Of a DNA stretch of 38,692 nt, positions 32,894 to 38,692 are shown piece after piece. How positions within the stretch are numbered: the first letter of the stretch is position 1; each line of letters opens with the position of its first letter. The notes beneath the pieces are model-generated. The model was not told the origin of the DNA. It did not search any database and saw nothing but the letters and a program-made list of their open reading frames with translations. Origin of the DNA: Angelakisella sp. (GTDB lineage Bacteria; Bacillota; Clostridia; Oscillospirales; Ruminococcaceae); contig JAHHTQ010000017.1 in the NCBI GenBank assembly GCA_020024555.1, positions 1-38,692 on the forward strand, in the 5' to 3' direction. Position numbers and translations under genes: made by a program.

Positions 32894-33751
32894 TTATTTT
32901 TCAAATATCTCACTATGGTTACGTGCATAATGAAATAAATATTGCTGCGCTATACCGCCGTATGACACAAATTCCGTTGGAAGTCCGTTTGGGTACAGTT
33001 GACTTGTCACTTTTTTCATCCATGTATCCATAGGGAAGCATTCCATTCGGCTAAATGAAAACAGAAGCGCGCAATCGGCAACTTTTTGACCAATGCCTTT
33101 AATTTTCATTAGTTCTTTTCGCGCGGATACAGTATCCAAAGTTTTTACGTTCTCCAAATCGACTTCACCGCTTGCTATTTTTTGAGCGCAATCAAGTATA
33201 AATTTATTACGATATCCTGCCCGCAAAGGCTCCAAGTCTTCAATTTTTAGAGAAGCTATTTTTTCGGCAGTAGGAAACATATAGATATTTTCTTCTATTT
33301 CCTCGCCGAACATTTCACACATTCTCTCAATAATACCCTTTATTCTTTTAATATTATTATTTGAACTGATTATAAATGAACAAACAGTTTCCCAGGGTTC
33401 TTGTGAAAGAATACGTATATTTGGCGCGTAGCCTATGGCTTCTTTCAGTATAGTATCGGTGGAAAATGTTTCTTTTAACTGTTCATAGTCTCTGTCTATA
33501 TCAAAATATTCTTTCCATATACTATTGTATTCTTCTATGCTTGTATTATGTAGTATTATATCATCTTTTATTGATGATATAACTAAATATTTATTTTTTA
33601 CCACACCGCAATATTTATTTTCGTTTTCTATCGGTTTCCAGCGAAATGCCTGCCCGCAATCCAGTGTTTGCGGTAGCGACATTTTGTTTGCAAATCCAAT
33701 AAGTTTTATATCATTATTTTCGTTAATAATTTCTATTGTCTTCGCCTCCAT
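32894..33751 (-). CDS. ogg: 8-oxoguanine DNA glycosylase/lyase (OGG1 type)
   Basis: About 285 residues. An N-terminal OGG domain (TLDCGQAFRW near the start) is followed by the HhH-GPD core. The catalytic lysine is in KGIGQKVADC and the catalytic aspartate in FPMDTWMKK (Lys223 and Asp242 counted from the chosen start). It removes oxidised guanine from DNA; this eukaryote-like type is known from Clostridium acetobutylicum. The start is uncertain: ATG at 33751 and an in-frame TTG at 33787 both lack an upstream ribosome binding site, while a GGAGG lies just inside the reading frame right after the ATG. It follows mrdA by a short gap without a terminator and so may ride on the mre transcript. Confidence 0.9.
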   Translation of the reverse strand: MEAKTIEIINENNDIKLIGFANKMSLPQTLDCGQAFRWKPIENENKYCGVVKNKYLVISSIKDDIILHNTSIEEYNSIWKEYFDIDRDYEQLKETFSTDTILKEAIGYAPNIRILSQEPWETVCSFIISSNNNIKRIKGIIERMCEMFGEEIEENIYMFPTAEKIASLKIEDLEPLRAGYRNKFILDCAQKIASGEVDLENVKTLDTVSARKELMKIKGIGQKVADCALLFSFSRMECFPMDTWMKKVTSQLYPNGLPTEFVSYGGIAQQYLFHYARNHSEIFEK

Positions 33752-33824
33752 AAGTAAAAAATTACTTGTGTTATATAAAATTAACAATTAGTTTATATAT
33801 AGTTTTTTTATACGAACAGTATAT

Positions 33825-35918
33825 TTATTCCAAAATACTGTTACTTCCTTGTACTTTATCAAAGCTGTTGCTTGTATTAAAATATGCTTCTGCTATTTTT
33901 CTTGCAACCGGAGCTCCTGTATAGCCTTGTCCGCCGTGTTCTATCATAACGGAAATTGCAATTTGCGGGTCTTCTGCCGGTACATAGCATATATATGCCG
34001 AGTCAAGTAACTCTGATGTTGCTTGCGGACTACCTGTTTTTGATGCGACTGTGTATGGAAATCCTTGCCACAACCACCAAGAAGTACCGCCAGGTAAAGT
34101 AGCTTTTATCATACCTTCACGTATAACTTCAAAGTATTCTTTTTTTACCGGTAGCTCCATAGCAACCTCTATCGGAGTTTGATTTACTGTTTCTTTTAAG
34201 TCATAGCTTTTTATGGATTTTACTAAGTGTGATTTCATACGCACACCGTCATTTGCAAGAGTACTTACGTAGCCTGCCATTTGTACAGGTGTAAACGCAT
34301 GGTCAAGCTGTCCGATAGCTGCCTGTATAACGTTACCGTTTGACCATTCAGCGCCAAGTGAAGTATGAAATTCCGGTGTGGAAAGATGTCCTTTTCTTTC
34401 GTTTATTTCTATACCTGTCTTTTCGCCTAATCCAAAGTAAGAGGCATATAGGTTCTGTCTGTCGATACCCAGTCGCCAACCTGTCTCATAAAAATATATA
34501 TTACATGAACGTTGAAGCGCCTTTACGACATCTGTATCGCCGTCAAAGTGCATACATTGCGCAGGATAATCAGGAAAACGACCATAGATATGATTGCAAA
34601 ATATAGTTTCGTTAATACCAACCGAACCCTCTTGCAAGCCTGCTGCGGCAACAACTGGTTTATATGTTGAACCGGGGCGATACAGTCCCATTGTGGCTCT
34701 GTTTAGCAGTGGCTCGGGTTTTTGTTTGCTTAGTTCGTTATAGTCTTTTGTGTAGTTACTGATATTGTATGACGGATAGTTTGCCATTGCCAATATTTCA
34801 CCCGTTTTTGGATCTTGCACAACAACTGCTCCCGCAATACTGTCACGACCGTTATCATGAGATAAGTCGGGGTCTGCCTGATACCCCTCTATAACTTCCG
34901 CAAGCGCGTTTTGCGCCACTCGTTGAAGGTCTCTGTCAAGTGTGGTTACAACTGTATTTCCGGGAACAGGCGGTATATTTTCGGTAGCGCTTACAACATT
35001 ACCGCGAACGTCCAAAACAAGTGTTTTTTCTCCGCTTTTTCCACGTAACTGCTCCTCATAGGTATATTCAAGTCCGCTTTTTCCAAGATAGTCATTAGTT
35101 CTGTATCCTGTCGGGTTATCTTTTGACCACCATTTACCTTCGGCTTTCAGCTGATCCATATTTTCCTTATACATAGGGCCTGTTATTCCCAAAATATGAG
35201 GCGCAAGAGTTCCGTCAACATATTCACGTACAGGGTTTTCCATTATCGTGACACCGGGTAATGCGAAGTTTCTTTCAAGAATAATATTACGTACAGTTTC
35301 GCCAACGTCAGATGCAAGCACATAGATATTTTCAAGGCTAAATGCATTTTGAACCATTTCGTATCGTATACCGGCTATTTTCCTTGCGGTCTCGGGCGGA
35401 TATGGTATTATTTCTTTGTTTTCATCTTTACCCATATTTATATTATAGAATTTTTGATGACACAGCCAGTACATACATTCTTCGGCTGTGGCATATTCAT
35501 TTATTTCCAATGCTTTTTTTAATTTACTTATAGCATAATCATTATTTGGCAAAAATTCAAAGGGCGCTGTTTTGCTGATAGGTAAAGCATCGTGCCACTC
35601 TATGCCGTAGTGTTCCAGTATATTGACAATTTCCAGTATAATTTCGTTTTCTTTTCCATAAGGAAGATACGCTCTATCCAAAATTATATCATAGCCGACA
35701 CGGTTTGTGGTAAAAGGTCTGCCGTATCTGTCTACTATTTCTCCACGAACAGCAGGGACATATTGCTTTACGACCTTTACAGCCGTTGCCTGATTTTTAT
35801 AGTATTCTCCGTTTGCAATTTGCACAATAGTGATTTCATATATAAACAGAATAACTATTGCCAAAAAAAGAGCAAGAATAATAATCAAACGTTTATCATT
35901 TAATTTATTGTTTTTCAC
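33825..35918 (-). CDS. mrdA: Penicillin-binding protein 2 (elongation transpeptidase)
   Basis: A 697-residue class B penicillin-binding protein that crosslinks lateral-wall peptidoglycan with the Mre system. A membrane anchor (11-34), the PBP dimerisation region (about 55-300, VRGEIVDRYGRPF) and the transpeptidase domain follow in order, with Ser417-x-x-Lys420 (GSTYK), the SxN motif SCN (471-473) and KTG (627-629). It starts at GTG with AAAGGA 8 nt before it. It lies 30 nt after mreD, the standard mreBCD-mrdA order; no rodA is in the window. Length is near the upper end for the family because of insertions in the N-terminal half. Confidence 0.95.
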   Translation of the reverse strand: MKNNKLNDKRLIIILALFLAIVILFIYEITIVQIANGEYYKNQATAVKVVKQYVPAVRGEIVDRYGRPFTTNRVGYDIILDRAYLPYGKENEIILEIVNILEHYGIEWHDALPISKTAPFEFLPNNDYAISKLKKALEINEYATAEECMYWLCHQKFYNINMGKDENKEIIPYPPETARKIAGIRYEMVQNAFSLENIYVLASDVGETVRNIILERNFALPGVTIMENPVREYVDGTLAPHILGITGPMYKENMDQLKAEGKWWSKDNPTGYRTNDYLGKSGLEYTYEEQLRGKSGEKTLVLDVRGNVVSATENIPPVPGNTVVTTLDRDLQRVAQNALAEVIEGYQADPDLSHDNGRDSIAGAVVVQDPKTGEILAMANYPSYNISNYTKDYNELSKQKPEPLLNRATMGLYRPGSTYKPVVAAAGLQEGSVGINETIFCNHIYGRFPDYPAQCMHFDGDTDVVKALQRSCNIYFYETGWRLGIDRQNLYASYFGLGEKTGIEINERKGHLSTPEFHTSLGAEWSNGNVIQAAIGQLDHAFTPVQMAGYVSTLANDGVRMKSHLVKSIKSYDLKETVNQTPIEVAMELPVKKEYFEVIREGMIKATLPGGTSWWLWQGFPYTVASKTGSPQATSELLDSAYICYVPAEDPQIAISVMIEHGGQGYTGAPVARKIAEAYFNTSNSFDKVQGSNSILE

Positions 35919-35948
35919 TGTATATTTCCTTTCGGGAGGATTAAATAT

Positions 35949-36473
35949 TTATATTTCGATATCTCTTTTGGATAAAATTTTGATAGAAATATATTTTACC
36001 GTGTAGTATAGTGGCAAAGACGTTAATATTGTATAGAAACACATCGGTAAAATATGTTTTTTGTAGATAACGGAAGAATTAGAGATATCCTTGATACCAA
36101 ATACAAAGAAGAAAGCCAGTGTTTGAATAAGAATTATTATAATAGCCGTTATTATGATTGCATTTATTGGTGTTGGTTTTATATAAGTTTGAGAAAGAAT
36201 ATTAATTGTTCCGCAAATAATTATAAGTATCATAGCATAATAGCCATAGGTATAAAAACTCATAATATCACACAAAAAACCAACAAAGACACTGAATACA
36301 GCTGTAAATGTCAAGCTTTCAAACATAGCTATTGAAATAATAAAGGGAATTAAAAGCATAGGTTTTGTCCCGTTTATACTTAAAATAAAATGGGTATTTT
36401 GCAGAGTGTACAGTAATACTGCCACCAGTATATAGCAAAGTATTTTATAAAATTTATACCATTTATTTTTCAC
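35949..36473 (-). CDS. mreD: Rod shape-determining protein MreD
   Basis: A 174-residue membrane protein with about five hydrophobic segments, the MreD pattern: PMLLIPFIISIAMFESLTFTAVFSVFVGFLCD and the following GYYAMILIIICG. It is weakly conserved in sequence, so the position between mreC and mrdA is part of the identification. It is part of the elongasome membrane complex with MreC. It starts at GTG, with AGGAG 12 nt before it, and lies 21 nt after mreC. Confidence 0.88.
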   Translation of the reverse strand: MKNKWYKFYKILCYILVAVLLYTLQNTHFILSINGTKPMLLIPFIISIAMFESLTFTAVFSVFVGFLCDIMSFYTYGYYAMILIIICGTINILSQTYIKPTPINAIIITAIIIILIQTLAFFFVFGIKDISNSSVIYKKHILPMCFYTILTSLPLYYTVKYISIKILSKRDIEI

Positions 36474-36494
36474 TTAAAAAATTTCTCCTGTACA

Positions 36495-37367
36495 TTAATT
36501 TTCTTCTTGTTTTGCGTTTTCAAGCTCTTGTGTCTTTCCTGCGAAGTCTTTTATAACAAAAACACTTTTGATTTTATCAATATTTACAGATGGTTTTATT
36601 ACAGCATACATAGACAGTCCGTTTGTTTCGTTGTGAACGCTGTTTACTGTGCCTACAATCAGTCCTTTTGGCAGCATACCGCCTATGCCTGATGTAATTA
36701 TAATATCGCCTGTTGCAATACCGCTGTCACGTGTAAGATATCCAAGTTTCGTAAGGTTTTTTTCAAAAAGTTTAACGTCGCCTGATACCATACCCGTATC
36801 CATAGTTCTGCTTGAAATAACACCGATAGAGAGATTGGGATTATATATGGTGGTAACTTCGGAGTAGTTATATCCGACATTTGTTACAAGTCCCACAAGT
36901 CCGTCTGGGGTAATTACGGGTGAACGTGGCTTGACGCCGTGGAAGCTTCCAACATCAATGGCGAATGTGCCGAACTGCGCGTCAGGACTACGGCCTATAA
37001 CGGTAGCTTGCTCAAAAACAAGGTCTGTATTGCGTTCTTTTATTTCCAAAAATTCTCTATATTGTTCATTTTCATTTTTCAGTATTTGATAATCCACCAG
37101 TTGCTTTGTAAGCTTACGGTTTTCTTCAAGCAACATTTTATTTTCTTTATCAATATTTTTTGCATTCAAAAAAGGTTGGATAGATGTGTCTATTATGTAG
37201 GATACGCTGCTTGCTATTGAGTTTATGGGTATCATTATTATACCGTTTACACCTGCCAAAAAGGGCAATATTTCCCCTGTATAGACACCACGCATAAAAA
37301 ATGCGAAAAGTAGGGTAAATGCAACTATTATACCTTTAAAGCTTTTACTTTTAAAAAATTGTTCCAT
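36495..37367 (-). CDS. mreC: Rod shape-determining protein MreC
   Basis: 290 residues. A short inner part and one membrane helix (about 10-28) are followed by a coiled coil (about 65-108, NIDKENKMLLEENRKLTKQL) and the periplasmic/extracellular beta-domains (about 118-275: VIGRSPDAQFGTFAIDVGSFHGV, VVT-type DGLVGLVTNVGYN, GMLPKGLIVG). MreC dimers link cytoplasmic MreB to penicillin-binding proteins. A weak ribosome binding site (GGAAA) precedes the ATG. It lies about 100 nt after mreB, a gap without a terminator, so co-transcription with mreB is likely. Confidence 0.94.
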   Translation of the reverse strand: MEQFFKSKSFKGIIVAFTLLFAFFMRGVYTGEILPFLAGVNGIIMIPINSIASSVSYIIDTSIQPFLNAKNIDKENKMLLEENRKLTKQLVDYQILKNENEQYREFLEIKERNTDLVFEQATVIGRSPDAQFGTFAIDVGSFHGVKPRSPVITPDGLVGLVTNVGYNYSEVTTIYNPNLSIGVISSRTMDTGMVSGDVKLFEKNLTKLGYLTRDSGIATGDIIITSGIGGMLPKGLIVGTVNSVHNETNGLSMYAVIKPSVNIDKIKSVFVIKDFAGKTQELENAKQEEN

Positions 37368-37466
37368 TTAACTGTTTCCTTATCAAGATAATTCATTGTA
37401 AAAAAAGCAGCAATCTGATTTAAACAAAATCAAATTACCGCTAAACTTATTAAATCCAGTGTATAA

Positions 37467-38483
37467 TTAATATTCAGTATCGCTGAAAAGTGCACTTGAT
37501 TGCTTTGCGGGAATTTCTAAAACCTTACCTGTGCCTATTGCAACACAGTCGGAAGGATTTTCAGCAATGCTAACAGGCATACCTGTTTCCATTTCGATTC
37601 TGTCTTTCAATCCTTTTAAATTTGCACCGCCACCTGTCAGTGTGATACCGTTTGTGATTATGTCAGATGCAAGTTCAGGAGGAATTTTTCCTAAAATATC
37701 TTTGATACCTATTATTATTTCGTTTATTATGGGTTTAATACATTCACGTATTTCTTTCGGAGAAACTTTTATTTCTTTTGGGAAGCCGTCAAGTAGGTTT
37801 CTGCCTGTAATTGCGAAATCTTCTTCGTTTGGATATGGATAAGCCGATGCAATATTTATTTTGATGTGTTCTGCTGTCGGTGACCCGATAAGTAGAGTAT
37901 AACGCTTATTTATATAATTAATGATACATTCGTCAATAGCTTCGCCGGCAGAGTTAATGGATTTTGCTTCTACAATATTTCCCAAACTGATAACAGCAAT
38001 TTCTGTTGTACCGCCACCGATATCAACAACCATACAGCCGACAGGTTCTTCAACAGGCAGTCCTGCGCCTATTGCCGCTGCCATTGGTTCTTCTATTATT
38101 GCAACGCTCTTTGCGCCAACGCTGAATGCAGCTTGACGAACAGCGCGTCTCTCGACAGGGTTTACGCCACTTGGTATACACACAACTATACGTGGTTTCA
38201 AAAAGCCTTTTTTTGGGATAGCTTTTTCTATAAACATTTTAAGCATTGTTGCAGCAATATCAAAATCGGCAATAACGCCGTCTTTCAGTGGTGAAATTGC
38301 TTTTACGGATTCTGGGGTACGTCCCACAACGTCTTTTGCGTCCTGTCCAACGTGTAGTATTACGTCGCTGCGCTCGTCAATGGCAACTACTGACGGCTCA
38401 CGCATTATTATACCCTTATCTTTTTTATATATCAAAGTGTTTGCTGTGCCGAGGTCGACACCTATATCTCTACTGTTAAACAT
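37467..38483 (-). CDS. mreB: Actin-like cell-shape protein MreB
   Basis: A 338-residue actin-family ATPase whose membrane-bound filaments guide lateral wall synthesis. The phosphate-1 loop GVDLGTANT is at 8-16; REPSVVAI, IPSGVNPVERRAV, IEEPMAAAIGAGLPV, phosphate-2 VVDIGGGTTEIAV and the adenosine motif LTGGGANLKGL follow in the family order. Length and start (MFNSRDIGVDLG) are normal. ATG with GGAG 7 nt upstream, partly inside a small GC hairpin. It is the first gene of mreB-mreC-mreD-mrdA. The region upstream runs straight into the terminal repeat, whose tail supplies the only TTGACA near a likely promoter. This could also be the paralogue Mbl; operon order favours MreB. Confidence 0.95.
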   Translation of the reverse strand: MFNSRDIGVDLGTANTLIYKKDKGIIMREPSVVAIDERSDVILHVGQDAKDVVGRTPESVKAISPLKDGVIADFDIAATMLKMFIEKAIPKKGFLKPRIVVCIPSGVNPVERRAVRQAAFSVGAKSVAIIEEPMAAAIGAGLPVEEPVGCMVVDIGGGTTEIAVISLGNIVEAKSINSAGEAIDECIINYINKRYTLLIGSPTAEHIKINIASAYPYPNEEDFAITGRNLLDGFPKEIKVSPKEIRECIKPIINEIIIGIKDILGKIPPELASDIITNGITLTGGGANLKGLKDRIEMETGMPVSIAENPSDCVAIGTGKVLEIPAKQSSALFSDTEY

Positions 38484-38492
38484 TTTCTATCT

Positions 38493-38511
38493 CCGTTCCG
38501 CCGCCAAACGG
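38493..38511 (-). promoter_or_regulatory. GC hairpin over the mreB ribosome binding site
   Basis: On the minus strand CCGTT and AACGG pair around TGGCGGCGG; the right arm holds the GG of the mreB site ACGGAG. The patch is conspicuously GC-rich in AT-rich surroundings. It may modulate translation. Confidence 0.35.
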
Positions 38512-38597
38512 CTCTTTGTATACTGATTTTATTATTTATATAACTTATTTTAAACGAGTTTGCTATGTATAAAATGTTATCTTTATAACATATATAT

Positions 38598-38692
38598 ACT
38601 GTCAAAAAATTATATTGCCGGAAAGAATATGCACAAAAGAGGTGATTTCAAAGAAACTTTTTCTCTTGCAAAAAGTTTCCTCTTTTGGCATA
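38598..38692 (-). repeat. Dispersed hairpin repeat, copy 3 (inverted at the window end)
   Basis: The last 48 bases are the exact reverse complement of 4-51. The alignment then continues without a gap to TTGACA (plus 38600-38605), which sits at the same offset (87 bases) from the outer edge as in copy 1. The 10-bp hairpin stem is retained. It faces mreB, whose ATG is 115 bp inward. It is non-coding. Confidence 0.8.

Noticed and set aside
1..38692. Linear plasmid or phage with terminal inverted repeats
   Set aside because: The interior is core chromosomal content (mreBCD, mrdA, nifSU, spo0A, tRNA-Leu), with no replication, capsid or partition genes, and a relative of the repeat also occurs internally at 23.5 kb.
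1..38692. CRISPR arrays, c-di-GMP riboswitches or T-boxes
   Set aside because: I looked for regularly spaced repeats and for the characteristic riboswitch and T-box cores in intergenic regions and saw none; the iterated units near 5.1-5.4 kb are irregular and lack spacers.

Overview
The window is an AT-rich piece of a Gram-positive chromosome, most likely from a spore-forming Clostridia (Firmicutes) bacterium. The evidence is a full-length Spo0A, strong AGGAGG-type ribosome binding sites, frequent GTG/TTG starts, many U-tailed terminators, and the cell-shape set mreB-mreC-mreD-mrdA. I cannot name genus or species. The genes are ordinary chromosomal ones, so the matching sequences at the two ends look like copies of a dispersed repeat where an assembly stopped, not the ends of a linear replicon.

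Layout. 1-4090: end repeat, a leader with two hairpins, and a two-gene heterodimeric ABC exporter (+). 4212-8810 (-): methyltransferase, tRNA-Leu(UAA) with an iterated hairpin repeat behind it, yitT, a long Mini-RNase III, a small membrane protein and spo0A. 9445-12665 (+): a GGDEF-EAL-PAS protein and cheV. 12780-13110: remnant of an IS3-family transposase. 13140-14794 (-): nifS-nifU. 15118-22950 (+): cysK, a GH13 amylase-type enzyme, a G5/3D cell-wall protein, a small membrane protein and tldD-tldE. 22981-26672 (+): GNAT acetyltransferase, a second copy of the dispersed repeat, a MATE exporter and an HD-GYP phosphodiesterase. 26747-29507: DUF378 protein (-), SH3-NlpC/P60 peptidase (+) and yifB (-). 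29579-30868 (-): EAL-like/HDOD protein. 31017-38483 (-): small membrane protein, DUF4358 lipoprotein, SGNH hydrolase, ogg, mrdA, mreD, mreC and mreB, which may be largely one transcription unit starting at mreB. The far end is an inverted copy of the first repeat.

How genes fit together. Three proteins belong to cyclic-di-GMP families: a GGDEF-EAL protein with a damaged synthase site and intact phosphodiesterase motifs, an HD-GYP enzyme, and an EAL-HDOD protein with a dead EAL half. With CheV they suggest control of motility and lifestyle biased towards breaking c-di-GMP down or sensing it. nifS-nifU and the divergent cysK join sulfur assimilation to Fe-S cluster assembly. The mre operon with mrdA gives lateral wall synthesis; the 3D-domain, NlpC/P60 and SGNH proteins also act on envelope or wall material.

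Most of the window is ordinary housekeeping. The least explained parts are the dispersed hairpin repeat (three copies, each oriented towards the next gene's start), the iterated hairpins after tRNA-Leu, the stacked hairpins before the ABC exporter, and a consensus promoter nested inside a terminator. Gene families were recognised from memory of motifs; no database search was run.
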